25,101 nucleotides of DNA from Syntrophaceae bacterium UBA6255. Lineage in GTDB: Bacteria; Desulfobacterota; Syntrophia; Syntrophales; Smithellaceae. This document shows positions 13,909 through 22,058 of the stretch, in pieces; within the stretch, counting starts at the first letter, position 1; each line of letters starts with the position of its first letter. The notes under the pieces were generated by a model that saw nothing but the letters and a program-made list of their open reading frames with translations, was not told the origin of the DNA and ran no database searches. Position numbers and translations under genes: made by a program. Where the stretch lies: contig DJVN01000091.1 of NCBI GenBank assembly GCA_002441205.1, positions 1 to 25,101 on the forward strand. Reading direction: 5' to 3'.

Positions 13909-15266
13909 CAAAAATACTCCAGCTTGACGGTGAGCAGACATTCCAGCTTGTTGATGACCTGCTGCAGCGCGAAAATAATCAGATGGTCATGCGGCAGCAC
14001 GATGGTGTTTCCCCTGGGGATAATGATTTCATCGCCCCGCACAACGGCCCCGATAATTGCGCCGGGAGGAAAATCAACTTTCGCCAGAGGCGTATTGACG
14101 ATATCGGACGTTTCCAGCGCTTCGGCTTCAATAACCTCGGCCTGCTCCTCCCTTAAAGGGGCCACGGAAATAATTTTTCCCTTGCGAAGATACTGCAGGA
14201 TGGCGCGCACCGCTGACATGCGGGGATTGATAACCGTATCGAGACCGATAACGGAAACGATGTGCATATAGCTCAGTTTGCTGACGCGGGTGATCGTCCG
14301 CCGGGTGCCCAATTCCTTAGCCAGTAATGAGATGAGCACATTGCTTTCTTCGTCTCCGGTTAACGCAATCAGCATATCCATGTCGCCCGCGTTTTCTTCA
14401 CGGAGCAGATCTCTGTCCGCGCCGTCTCCCCTGATGACGGTCACGTGGTTCAGCAGCGTACTGGCTTCCTTACATCTTTCTCCGTCATGATCGATGATTT
14501 TGACATTCAGACGCCTGTCATCGAGCGCCTTGGCCACTTCCATGCCCGTTCCGCCCGCTCCGACGATTATAATGTTTTTCGTCGGGTCGGTTCCCATCTT
14601 CAGAAGCGAAAGGGTCTGATTGACATCCGATTTTTTTATCACAAGATAGACGAGATCCAGAGGCTGAATGGTGTCATGTCCGCTGGGAATCATAATTTTA
14701 TGACCGCGAACAATCGCCCCGACCAGCAACTTGTCTTGATGCACGCTCAAATCGCTCAGTTTCTTGCCGGCGAGCGGGGAATCCTCGAAAATCAGAAAAC
14801 TGACCATCTTCACCTTGCCGCCCAGAAAATCAATCACTTCGGAGGCGCCCGGAATCTCCATCAGTTTGAGAATCGTATCCACCATCATCGATTTAGTATT
14901 GATGATCAGGTCCACGCCCAGGATATCCTGGCTGAACAGGGTTTTTTCCTGGAGATATTCAGGATTTCTGACACGGGCGATTTTAACGGTATGTCGGTTG
15001 AGGCTCCGGGCCAGCAGACACGAGATAAGATTCACTTCATCAACATCCGTCGCGGCGACGAGAAGCTTTGCATCCTGAATTCCCGCCTGCCGGAGCATTC
15101 TTGGGCTTGTTCCCGAACCGAGCAAGGCCTGGACGTCGAGATTTTCGTTAATTCGCCTTATCTTTGCCTCATTCTTATCAATCAAAACGACGTCCTTTTT
15201 TTCATCGGACAGCTTTTTGGCTATATGATATCCGACTTCGCCGGCACCGACGATGATTACCCGCAT
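13908..15266 (-). CDS. trkA: Trk system potassium uptake regulatory subunit TrkA
   Basis: A 452-aa cytosolic gating subunit with two tandem RCK modules, each an NAD(H)-binding Rossmann domain followed by a TrkA-C domain. The first nucleotide-binding loop is GAGEVG (residues 7-12 of the product) with the acidic strand end VVLIDKNE; the second is GAGGTGMEVAKAL. TrkA-C halves follow each (PLAGKKLSDL and TPLAKVDFPPGAII). The duplicated layout of about 450 residues is typical of Trk, not of the single-module KtrA. The start at 15266 is fixed by GGAGGG five bases upstream; a longer reading to 15284 would place that ribosome binding site inside the gene. It overlaps trkH by TGATG. Confidence 0.95.
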   Translation of the reverse strand: MRVIIVGAGEVGYHIAKKLSDEKKDVVLIDKNEAKIRRINENLDVQALLGSGTSPRMLRQAGIQDAKLLVAATDVDEVNLISCLLARSLNRHTVKIARVRNPEYLQEKTLFSQDILGVDLIINTKSMMVDTILKLMEIPGASEVIDFLGGKVKMVSFLIFEDSPLAGKKLSDLSVHQDKLLVGAIVRGHKIMIPSGHDTIQPLDLVYLVIKKSDVNQTLSLLKMGTDPTKNIIIVGAGGTGMEVAKALDDRRLNVKIIDHDGERCKEASTLLNHVTVIRGDGADRDLLREENAGDMDMLIALTGDEESNVLISLLAKELGTRRTITRVSKLSYMHIVSVIGLDTVINPRMSAVRAILQYLRKGKIISVAPLREEQAEVIEAEALETSDIVNTPLAKVDFPPGAIIGAVVRGDEIIIPRGNTIVLPHDHLIIFALQQVINKLECLLTVKLEYF

Positions 15267-16023
15267 GATTCCCTCCATAGACATTCAGTGACTCTTCTTA
15301 TACATTAGGCTTATTTAAGATGACAAGAGAATAATTTATGCGAATTTCCATATAAAACTCTGTCGAAACCGTGGAGAAAAGAGAAGGTTGCATTTATGTG
15401 TCATTCAAACACGGGAAAAACAATTTTTAAAATGGGACGTACAGCCAATGTAATTCCCGCCACGAAGCAAAGAATAAACATCAACTCCATTGAAAAATAA
15501 TTAGCCGTGTTTTGCAGGCGGTACAGGTGAATGCTCGCCTATCCGGAAATACTTCCCCGTTTGAGCGTAAGGGCCGAAAGCTTCGCTGAATACTGAATCC
15601 AAAACAGCAGGGAAAGGACGCTTTGGTAAAAGATGCCAAGGTTTTTTGACACTGGTACGTCTGTTTTTCAATCTTTCCGTTGTGGGTAGGATCGAAGCGG
15701 GATTCTCTTCGCCGGCGGAAGAAGAAATATCGTGCTGGCTCAATTGTCTTTCGATCGAACCAAAATATTATAGAGCAATCAGCATAATTGCTTCAGCCAG
15801 TAGCAGATAACCCCTGCTTTGCTGACGGCTACGGATTATAAAATCGCTGAAAGCTATTTTTTAGAGGTCCCTGAATCACGAATCTTGGGCAATATCGGGT
15901 TACCCTTGACCATTGAAGGAGGAGAAATAATGGATGGTGTCTTGTTAAATTAGACTGGATACCGGCCTTCGAAGCTGTGTCGTAATTAAACGTATGGTTC
16001 AAACTTCGCGCACTCGTTTTCAT
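15267..16023. other. 757-bp stretch without a convincing gene
   Basis: Contains the trkA upstream region (possible minus-strand promoter TTGTCA-18 bases-TATAAG, 15326 to 15297). It also has an 80-codon TTG-start ORF at 15501-15743 (minus) with no clear ribosome binding site, and a 29-codon hydrophobic ORF at 15401-15490 (minus) that also lacks one. One copy of a dispersed 28-bp repeat lies at 15742-15769. An isolated perfect Shine-Dalgarno precedes a seven-codon ORF (15930-15953). The mix suggests decayed sequence or an undescribed small RNA or leader; nothing can be named. Confidence 0.5.
15742..15769. repeat. Dispersed 28-bp repeat, copy 1
   Basis: Matches 18256-18283 in 25 of 28 bases, same orientation (AATTGTC start, CAAAATATT end). 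Both copies are intergenic. Confidence 0.5.
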
Positions 16024-16380
16024 TTAATCTTTTATCAGCCACTCTTTGGCTTCTTCTTCAGTGTCAAAGGGAACAAGCTTGTCTTTGCTGAAGGTGTTAT
16101 AGGCCTGAAGAAGAATCATTTGAAGACCGGAAAGACCTATGGCGGCGGCTTTATGTGTCTTGGGCGCGAAGACTTCTTTGCCGAGTTTTTTGGCGTGTGC
16201 CATGAAGTTGCTTGATCCCTTGGAATTGTGAAAATCACTTAGCACAAGCCCTTTTTGTGTCCAGGTTTCCATAGTTTTGGCCTCATCGTCCAGGGTTGCA
16301 AGGCCCTCGTCCCCTGTCTGATTTCTGAAATCGCAATAAAGGATCGTTTTCCCTTTGTATTGTATGTATTTTACCGGCAT
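16024..16380 (-). CDS. STAS/SpoIIAA-like stand-alone domain protein, type A
   Basis: A 118-aa single-domain protein, tandem partner of the gene at 16467. It shows the shared pattern YKGKTILYCDFR, GLVLSDFHNS, AKKLGKEVFAP, AAAIGLSGLQMILLQAYNTFS and the C-terminal EEEAKEWLIKD. HNSKGSS carries serines at the turn where STAS antagonists have their phospho-site, but the spacing is not canonical. GAGG lies eight bases before the ATG. The 86-base gap from the upstream gene suggests one transcript. Partner and output unknown. Confidence 0.8.
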   Translation of the reverse strand: MPVKYIQYKGKTILYCDFRNQTGDEGLATLDDEAKTMETWTQKGLVLSDFHNSKGSSNFMAHAKKLGKEVFAPKTHKAAAIGLSGLQMILLQAYNTFSKDKLVPFDTEEEAKEWLIKD

Positions 16381-16466
16381 GCAAAAACCTCTTTCTCTAG
16401 CCGACGTTGCTCTTTGTTCTCGCCGGTTTTTTTAAAATAATTATGGGAAGCATTTCATTTGTGGCT

Positions 16467-16823
16467 TCAGGACACTAACCACTCCATGGCGTCCTGCTCT
16501 GTGCTGAACGTTTTCAAATTTTTTTCACCGGTGAAAAAAGCATAGCCCTGAACAAGCACGCCTTTGACGCCGACAATACCGAGTAAAGCCGTTCTGGTCG
16601 CTTTTACCGTAATCACGTCCTTGCCCAGGCGTTTTACTTCGTTCATGTATTCGGTGGTCGCTGTTGTGTTTTCGAAATTGGTGAGGAGAAGAACTCCGCC
16701 AGGGGATGTATTTAATACATCGCATGAATCATGAAGAAGTTTTATCATCTCGTCGGTCTTCAATCCACTATAATCAACATAAAGAATTTGCTTTCCTTTA
16801 TACGCCTTCCAACTGATACGCAT
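16467..16823 (-). CDS. STAS/SpoIIAA-like stand-alone domain protein, type A
   Basis: A 118-aa single-domain protein, first of a tandem pair. Diagnostic blocks are YKGKQILYVDYSGLK, GVLLLTNFENT, VKRLGKDVITVK, ALLGIVGVKGVLVQGYAFFTG and the terminal EQDAMEWLVS. These are the same blocks in the same order as at 16024, so the two look like a local duplication that has diverged. AAAGGAGG six bases before the ATG is a very strong ribosome binding site. No DSSG motif, membrane helix or signal peptide. Cytosolic signalling or scaffold role inferred from the fold only. Confidence 0.8.
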   Translation of the reverse strand: MRISWKAYKGKQILYVDYSGLKTDEMIKLLHDSCDVLNTSPGGVLLLTNFENTTATTEYMNEVKRLGKDVITVKATRTALLGIVGVKGVLVQGYAFFTGEKNLKTFSTEQDAMEWLVS

Positions 16824-16896
16824 AGGGACCTCCTTTATTATCGAATGGGTTAATGGTTAAAAAGGCTGCAATGATTAAGACTTCCATTTCGTCATT

Positions 16897-16925
16897 TTTT
16901 TAACATGAGGTAAGGCTATTGTCAA
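16897..16925 (-). promoter_or_regulatory. Candidate sigma70 promoter of the tandem STAS-like genes
   Basis: Minus strand TTGACA (16925 to 16920), 17 bases, TAAAAA (16902 to 16897), about 70 bases before the start codon at 16823. Perfect -35, weak -10. Confidence 0.4.
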
Positions 16926-16983
16926 TGACTTCAATTCTAAAGAACTTCTATGCGCTATGCTTGTGAAATATTACAGGCGATTA

Positions 16984-18072
16984 TCATTCCGCGATGTTCC
17001 TCAGTTCCTGCCAGATGCCGAGGGCTGCAAGTTCTTTGCAAATCATGCAGCCTCTGTATGCTACGGAAACCTTGCGGTCAGAGCTGAAAAGGCGGTCAAG
17101 TTTTTCCCGGGCGCTGCCGGACAGCCGGTCTTTGTAAGCATCCGCGGCATCAAGAACGCCCATTTTCCGGATACGTTGGAGAAACGGCATTCCGGCCAGA
17201 AATTCATCGAGAGTATTTTCTTTCATCTTTCCAACCGGGGCCAGATCGAAATCAGGGTTTTCCCTGTATGGCAGGCAGTAGTGCCAGACTTTGTCAATGA
17301 ACGGACTGCGGCCGCAATGGGCAAACAGCGAAAGGCGGTTCATGATTTCCCGATTCGGCATCGCGGCAAACTCGTTCTCACTGATCTTAAGACGGCTGGT
17401 GACGTCGTTCATAAAATAGGGGGAAAAAGCGCCGAGATCTGTCTTGTCGCTGCCGGCAAGAGACAGGGAAGGGCACTCATTCAATTCGTTTTCACCGGCT
17501 CCCAGCGGGGCCAGGGGAGTTACTCTCTGGATAACGTCAGGGTAGTTCTGTTTGAGAATCTTATCCGTGTCATCCTTTTTGGACAGGGTGACGAGGGTTA
17601 CGGGAAAAATTTTGTTGCCGGGTTTAGCCGTCTGCGCCATAAGATGATCCAGCGCCTTGCAGTTTCCATCGATAAGGTTTTCCTGATACTCGGCGATGCT
17701 CAAGCCGATTATTATGGTTTGACTGACGCTACGGGAGAGTCTTTCCAGAAATGCTTCGGCAAAATCTTTTTTTCCCAGAAGTTTTCCATTGGTGGGCAAT
17801 GTGATACTTCTGATTTTGCTGTTTTTAGATAACGCGGACAACACATCAACCACATCCATGCCGTTGTCTTTCCAGATGGTGGGTTCTCCCCCGGTAACAA
17901 ACTGAAACCCGAGGGGATATACGCTGGAAATGCGGTCAATGTCTTCAAGGTAATGGAAAAAAGTGTCTCGATCAAGGTGGTGGCTTTGCTCGCCGGGAAC
18001 ACGCAGACAAACACGGCATCGTTTGTTGCAGGCGTCGGTCAGTTGAAGAGCGGGGTAGATGGAATCTTTCAT
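16984..18072 (-). CDS. Radical SAM protein
   Basis: A 362-aa cytosolic iron-sulfur enzyme. CNKRCRVC (Cys15, 19, 22) is the CxxxCxxC motif that binds the 4Fe-4S cluster and SAM, and GGEPTIWKDNG (about 61-71) is the SAM-contact segment. The TLPTNGKLL strand also fits. Several later cysteines (AHCGRS, HYCLPY and the terminal GCMICKELAALG) suggest an auxiliary cluster of SPASM/twitch type, common in peptide- and cofactor-modifying members; the set is not a clean SPASM signature. No small precursor peptide was recognised nearby, so the substrate is unknown. AAGG is nine bases before the ATG. A good promoter with a dyad in its spacer lies upstream. Confidence 0.85.
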   Translation of the reverse strand: MKDSIYPALQLTDACNKRCRVCLRVPGEQSHHLDRDTFFHYLEDIDRISSVYPLGFQFVTGGEPTIWKDNGMDVVDVLSALSKNSKIRSITLPTNGKLLGKKDFAEAFLERLSRSVSQTIIIGLSIAEYQENLIDGNCKALDHLMAQTAKPGNKIFPVTLVTLSKKDDTDKILKQNYPDVIQRVTPLAPLGAGENELNECPSLSLAGSDKTDLGAFSPYFMNDVTSRLKISENEFAAMPNREIMNRLSLFAHCGRSPFIDKVWHYCLPYRENPDFDLAPVGKMKENTLDEFLAGMPFLQRIRKMGVLDAADAYKDRLSGSAREKLDRLFSSDRKVSVAYRGCMICKELAALGIWQELRNIAE

Positions 18073-18131
18073 GTTGAGCGCCTTTTTAGAATATTGCTAA
18101 CGGTTGAATCTATTGATTATTTACGTTTTGA

Positions 18132-18160
18132 AGTATAAAAGTCGCAACTTTGCGTGTCAA
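18132..18160 (-). promoter_or_regulatory. Sigma70-type promoter with internal dyad for the radical SAM gene
   Basis: Minus strand TTGACA (18160 to 18155), exactly 17 bases, TATACT (18137 to 18132). The spacer contains the perfect inverted repeat CGCAA-N2-TTGCG (18143-18154), ideally placed for a repressor or a spacer-twisting regulator. Confidence 0.65.
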
Positions 18161-18407
18161 GGTAATTTTGTCCAAAGTCTTGTCCACATGTCCGGACTAT
18201 ATGAAATATGCTACTGAATCCGCTTTGTCGGAAGCGATCTTCTTGTGCTTGTTTGAATTGTCCTTCGATTGAAACAAAATATTTCGCAGCAGTATGATCG
18301 CTCCTACAAGTAAGGAAGATCAGTTGACGGGTTTTTCCAATAAAAAACTGGACTATTACGCAACACTTCTTTATTATTCTCTCAACAATAAATCCTTAAG
18401 GCAACAC
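18161..18407. other. Intergenic and leader region of the aminotransferase
   Basis: No independent gene. It contains copy 2 of the dispersed 28-bp repeat (18256-18283). The aminotransferase frame remains open back to 18294, but the extra 38 codons have no ribosome binding site and no family similarity. Confidence 0.45.
18256..18283. repeat. Dispersed 28-bp repeat, copy 2
   Basis: Twenty-five of 28 bases match 15742-15769 in the same orientation. It lies about 125 bases upstream of the preferred aminotransferase start. Confidence 0.5.
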
Positions 18408-19547
18408 ATGTTAAATTCCAAGTTACCCAATGTCGGCGTTACGATTTTTACCGTGATGTCCAAACTGGCCAACGATGTGGGAGCCATCAACCTCTCGCAG
18501 GGTTTTCCTGATTTTGATGTATCAGAGGATCTCCGTAAGCTGGTCGCAAAACACATGGCCTTAGGGCATAACCAATATGCCCCCATGCAGGGCATTCCGT
18601 CTTTAAGGCAGCGCATCGCTGACAAAACAAAGGAGCTTTATGGCGCTTCCTACAATCCGGAAACGGAAATATCCGTAACGTCCGGGGCTACGGAGGCCAT
18701 CTTTTCCGCTATCACCTGTGTGGTGAATTCCGGTGACGAGGTGATCCTGTTCGAACCGGCTTATGATGCCTATGCGCCCGATGTTCTGCTTGCCGGTGGA
18801 GTTCCGGTATATGTAAAATTGAAATATCCGGATTATCATGTTGACTGGAATGAGGTGAAGGATGCCATAACCGCGAAGACGAAGCTTCTGATATTAAATT
18901 CACCTCACAATCCCACCGGTGCCATACTTGATCATGAGGACATGTTGGCTCTCATGGATATCGTTGCCGACACGGATATCTTCATCGTTTCCGATGAAGT
19001 CTATGAGCATATTGTGTTTGACGGGCATCGTCATGAAAGCCTGGCCAGATATCCGGAGCTTGCAGCGCGGAGTTTTGTCATCAGCTCTTTCGGTAAGACA
19101 TACCATACCACGGGTTGGAAACTGGGCTATTGTCTGGCTCCCAGACAACTTACGGTGGAATTTCAAAAGGTCCACCAGTTCGTAACGTTTGCTTCTCATA
19201 CGCCAACCCAGTACGCCTATGCTGAGTTCATAAAGAAAAAAGAAAAATATCTCACCCTTCCGGATTTTTATCAGGAGAAGAGGGATAAGTTTCTTTCTCT
19301 GATTAAGGAGTCCCGGTTCAGGGCGCTGCCCTGCAAGGGAACTTATTTTCAGATGCTTTCCTATGAAGCCATCACGGATGAAAAGGATATTGATTTTGCC
19401 AAACGGCTCACCACAGAATATAAAGTGGCGGCCATTCCGCCATCGGTTTTTTATATCAATGGAGATGACCACAAGGCGCTGCGTTTTTGTTTTGCCAAGA
19501 AGGATGAAACATTAATTCAAGCGGCGGAGAAATTATGCAGGATTTGA
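18408..19547 (+). CDS. ybdL: PLP-dependent aminotransferase, methionine/glutamine transaminase type (YbdL-like)
   Basis: A 379-aa class I/II aminotransferase, cytosolic, predicted to move the amino group between methionine or glutamine and a 2-oxo acid. Motifs: INLSQGFPDFD near the N-terminus, NSPHNPTG (about 164-171), SDEVYEH with the Asp that pairs with the PLP pyridine (about 196), and SSFGKTYHTTGWK with the Schiff-base lysine at about 230. LRFCFAKK supplies the substrate-carboxylate arginine. The start is set at 18408 because SKLPNVGVTIFTVMSKLA matches the usual N-terminus of YbdL-type enzymes and AAGG lies seven bases upstream; the frame is open from 18294. It overlaps the downstream omega-amidase by 13 bases, which supports the substrate assignment. 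Confidence 0.88.
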   Translation: MLNSKLPNVGVTIFTVMSKLANDVGAINLSQGFPDFDVSEDLRKLVAKHMALGHNQYAPMQGIPSLRQRIADKTKELYGASYNPETEISVTSGATEAIFSAITCVVNSGDEVILFEPAYDAYAPDVLLAGGVPVYVKLKYPDYHVDWNEVKDAITAKTKLLILNSPHNPTGAILDHEDMLALMDIVADTDIFIVSDEVYEHIVFDGHRHESLARYPELAARSFVISSFGKTYHTTGWKLGYCLAPRQLTVEFQKVHQFVTFASHTPTQYAYAEFIKKKEKYLTLPDFYQEKRDKFLSLIKESRFRALPCKGTYFQMLSYEAITDEKDIDFAKRLTTEYKVAAIPPSVFYINGDDHKALRFCFAKKDETLIQAAEKLCRI

Positions 19548-20320
19548 TAGTCACGCTGATTCAGACGGAACTCTTCTGGGAAGACATACGGGCCAACCTC
19601 GCTATGTTTGACGAGAAGCTTAATAGTATTTCTGAAAAAACGGATATCATTATTCTGCCGGAGATGTTCACGACAGGTTTCACCATGAATGTTAAAGAAA
19701 TAGCAGAACCGATGAATGGCTTAGCAGTGTCTTGGATTGTTGCCAAAGCAAAACAAAAGCGTGCCCATATTCTGGGAAGCGTTATGATTAAAGAGGATAA
19801 AAAATATTTTAACCGGCTGATTTGGACAAAGCCGACCGGTGAAATCGTAACATACGATAAGAAACACCTCTTCAGGATGTCTGGCGAACACAAGGTCTTT
19901 TCACCGGGAATCAAGCATCTTACCATTGATGTTAATGGATGGAAGTTGCGCACCTTCATCTGTTATGATTTACGTTTTCCCATCTGGTGCCGGAATGTCG
20001 CGAATCAGTATGATGTGGCGGTTTACATTGCCAACTGGCCTGCCAAACGTGCGCAACACTGGAAGCTTTTATTGCCGGCAAGAGCGGTAGAAAATCAATG
20101 CTATGTTATCGGTGTAAACAGGGTGGGAGCAGACGGCAACGGTCATGATTACAGCGGTGATTCGTGCATCATAGTTCCTACGGGAGAGATTCTATTCCAG
20201 AAGGTGAATGACGCCTGCATTCACACGACAAAATTAAGCTATGACAGGATAAAAGCATTCCGTGAAACTTTTGCAGCGTGGCAGGATGCCGATAACGATA
20301 TAGTGAAGTTTCCCCGATAG
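19535..20320 (+). CDS. yafV: Omega-amidase, nitrilase family (YafV-like)
   Basis: A 261-aa cytosolic carbon-nitrogen hydrolase. The Glu-Lys-Cys triad is visible: Glu43 in LPEMFTTGF, Lys110 in DKKHLFRMSGEH, and Cys143 in FICYDLRFP. Length and motif wording fit the YafV/Nit2 omega-amidases, which hydrolyse 2-oxoglutaramate and related amides made when glutamine is used as amino donor. Hydrolysis pulls the upstream transaminase forward, for example in regenerating methionine from 4-methylthio-2-oxobutyrate. GGAG precedes the ATG inside the end of the aminotransferase gene, so the two are translationally coupled. Confidence 0.9.
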   Translation: MQDLIVTLIQTELFWEDIRANLAMFDEKLNSISEKTDIIILPEMFTTGFTMNVKEIAEPMNGLAVSWIVAKAKQKRAHILGSVMIKEDKKYFNRLIWTKPTGEIVTYDKKHLFRMSGEHKVFSPGIKHLTIDVNGWKLRTFICYDLRFPIWCRNVANQYDVAVYIANWPAKRAQHWKLLLPARAVENQCYVIGVNRVGADGNGHDYSGDSCIIVPTGEILFQKVNDACIHTTKLSYDRIKAFRETFAAWQDADNDIVKFPR

Positions 20321-20372
20321 CCTCTAGAATATCTGAAAAGTGAAGGTAAGTTAAAAACAATGAGAATCAACT

Positions 20373-21176
20373 ATGAAAAAGTTTATAGGTGAACCTGTTC
20401 TCAGCCTGTTTGCGGCATTGAATCTTCAGTCCGGTGGTTCAACGACCAAAGACGAATTGCAATCCTTATGCAGCAAATTGCATCCTGTATCCTGCGACAA
20501 AGAATTGATTCGTTTGGGACCGATAGGTGACGGGGGATATCTTGTGCCTGATGATCTGACAGGAATTGAAGCATGTTTTTCACCCGGTGTCGGTTTTTCT
20601 TCAACCTTTGAGAAAGATTGTGCGGACAGAGGCATAAAGGTTTTTCTGGCGGATGGTTCCGTAGATAGTGCGAAATCGTATCACAAGCTTTTTGTTTTTA
20701 TAAAAAAGTATATCGCCATGATCACCGACAATATTTTTATAACGATTGATGATTGGGTAAAATTATCAATGCCTGATTCCCAGAGTGATTTGTTGCTGCA
20801 AATGGATATAGAAGGTTCTGAATATGAAGTTTTATTGGCCGTTTCGGATGCGCTGTTGAAACGTTTCAGAATTATAGTCATTGAGTTTCATGCTTTAGAT
20901 GGACTTCGCAGTAAACCATTTTTTAAGATAGCATCGCAGGTGTTTGAAAAACTTTTGCGTACGCATACCTGTGTGCACAATCATCCTAATAATTGTTCCG
21001 GTTTAATACAATATGAAGACCTGGAGATTCCTTCCGTAATGGAATTTACTTTCCTGCGCAATGATCGGATAAGCAGTTCCTCTTTTGCTAAAATATTTCC
21101 ACATCCTTTGGATGCCGATAATGCGGAAAACAAACCTTCTCTCCCTTTGCCCGCATGCTGGTATAGAGGGGAATAA
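20373..21176 (+). CDS. FkbM family methyltransferase
   Basis: A 267-aa protein of the FkbM/Methyltransf_21 type, which often O-methylates sugars or lipids. RLGPIGDGGYLVPDDL and the SAM-binding-like FSPGVGFSSTFEKDCADRG come first, then LLQMDIEGSEYEVLLA, the DIEGxE block diagnostic of the family, and IIVIEFHAL. The C-terminal WYRGE end is complete. The Shine-Dalgarno is weak. It lies 52 bases after the omega-amidase and may be read through from that operon, although no functional link is obvious. It is followed by a perfect palindromic terminator. Substrate unknown. Confidence 0.8.
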   Translation: MKKFIGEPVLSLFAALNLQSGGSTTKDELQSLCSKLHPVSCDKELIRLGPIGDGGYLVPDDLTGIEACFSPGVGFSSTFEKDCADRGIKVFLADGSVDSAKSYHKLFVFIKKYIAMITDNIFITIDDWVKLSMPDSQSDLLLQMDIEGSEYEVLLAVSDALLKRFRIIVIEFHALDGLRSKPFFKIASQVFEKLLRTHTCVHNHPNNCSGLIQYEDLEIPSVMEFTFLRNDRISSSSFAKIFPHPLDADNAENKPSLPLPACWYRGE

Positions 21177-21290
21177 TGTCAGGTAATTGATCAGAACAAA
21201 TATTACGATGACTATCGTTTAAAGAACCTTGATTTTCTTCGATACCCTTGGATTGCGGCGAATTCATTTTTAAAATATGGGACTCACGAG

Positions 21291-21318
21291 AAAAGGGAGC
21301 GCAATTGCGCTCCCTTTT
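21291..21318. terminator. Perfect 28-bp palindromic terminator, bidirectional
   Basis: A perfect palindrome of 14 + 14 bases: the left half is AAAAGGGAGCGCAA and the right half its exact complement, so the stem ends in TTTT on both strands. It lies between the convergent FkbM gene and the secreted-protein gene ending at 21430 and can stop transcription from both sides. Confidence 0.85.
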
Positions 21319-21429
21319 GAAAGGAGGGAATGGATGTTACGGCTTTGATCACTATCCATTCTCAGAAGGAATTCTTTTCCGGTTTCGAAACCGTGGCCTT
21401 TTCCCCCATCCGTACCAGGCCTGTGTTGA

Positions 21430-21984
21430 CTATCTGGATCTTCCTTCGTAAGGCCTTCTGTTATGTTTCGAGGAATATCCGGTATTCTTCTGGCTTTTCG
21501 TTTTGTTCCAAGTGGCGGTTTTGTTCACGGTTTTATGAACACCGTATCTCTGTTTTTCCCAGTGCCTGTCTTTTTGCCAGGTACTCCAGTTGCGTTGAAT
21601 GTCCTGATGCGATCTCCGCTGTGGTTCCCACCGGTTTCCCTGCCACGTGTGACTTCTGTAATTATGTCTCCAATACGCAGGAATGTTTCTGTGGAATGAC
21701 GGGGCATGGGGATAATAAGCCCAGCCTCTGTCATGATAGCGTGAACGGTACCAGCGATTGTTCCATGGACGCCACCACCAGCCCGCTTGGAAAAAGATGT
21801 CCTCTCCAATATCGGCCACGGCGTAAACATCCGTGTCCGGTATAACCACCAGTTGAGGCGGCGCCGGGAATAAAATCGGCAGCGGCAAAGGAATGTTAAC
21901 ATGAACCCTTACATCGGCCATTGCCGAAACCGGCATAAATACAACCAGTGTCAAGAGTAACGTTTTATAAACCAACTTTTTCAT
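21430..21984 (-). CDS. Secreted W/Y/R-rich hypothetical protein
   Basis: A 184-aa exported protein. Residues 1-23 form a signal peptide (basic MKKLVYK, hydrophobic core, AMA before the likely cut). The mature part starts with a proline-rich segment (IPLPLPILFPAPPQLVVIPDT), continues with DVYAVADIGEDIFFQAGWWWRPWNNRWYRSR, and ends in a highly basic, low-complexity tail rich in W, R, H and K. Proteins with the PPQLVVIP - GWWWRPW layout are common in delta-proteobacteria, but I know of no assigned function. AAGGAG precedes the ATG. A TTGTTG-AGA-CAACAA dyad lies in its leader. It is on the same strand as the Spy-like gene 74 bases upstream and may share its sigma54 transcript. Confidence 0.75.
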   Translation of the reverse strand: MKKLVYKTLLLTLVVFMPVSAMADVRVHVNIPLPLPILFPAPPQLVVIPDTDVYAVADIGEDIFFQAGWWWRPWNNRWYRSRYHDRGWAYYPHAPSFHRNIPAYWRHNYRSHTWQGNRWEPQRRSHQDIQRNWSTWQKDRHWEKQRYGVHKTVNKTATWNKTKSQKNTGYSSKHNRRPYEGRSR

Positions 21985-22010
21985 TTTATTTTCTCCTTTT
22001 TCAAATAATA

Positions 22011-22025
22011 TTGTTGAGACAACAA
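22011..22025. promoter_or_regulatory. Short dyad TTGTTG-N3-CAACAA
   Basis: Perfect six-base arms around AGA, in the gap between the Spy-like gene and the downstream secreted-protein gene. It could be an operator or an intercistronic RNA stem. Confidence 0.3.
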
Positions 22026-22058
22026 CATTTCCTGAACTTCACTTCCTTATTTGTTTCA

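Noticed and set aside
14445..15308. 287-codon plus-strand ORF
   Set aside because: It is antisense to trkA, whose frame carries all expected motifs; the opposite-frame product is low-complexity and H/R-rich with no domain.
15401..15490. 29-codon hydrophobic minus-strand ORF
   Set aside because: Looks membrane-like but lacks any Shine-Dalgarno, unlike the two accepted small membrane ORFs.
15501..15743. 80-codon minus-strand ORF with TTG start
   Set aside because: No good ribosome binding site and no recognisable domain; P/S/R-rich composition fits chance or decayed DNA. Kept only as a remark in the geneless stretch.
16957..17832. 291-codon plus-strand ORF
   Set aside because: Mirror frame of the radical SAM gene; no recognisable motif or ribosome binding site.
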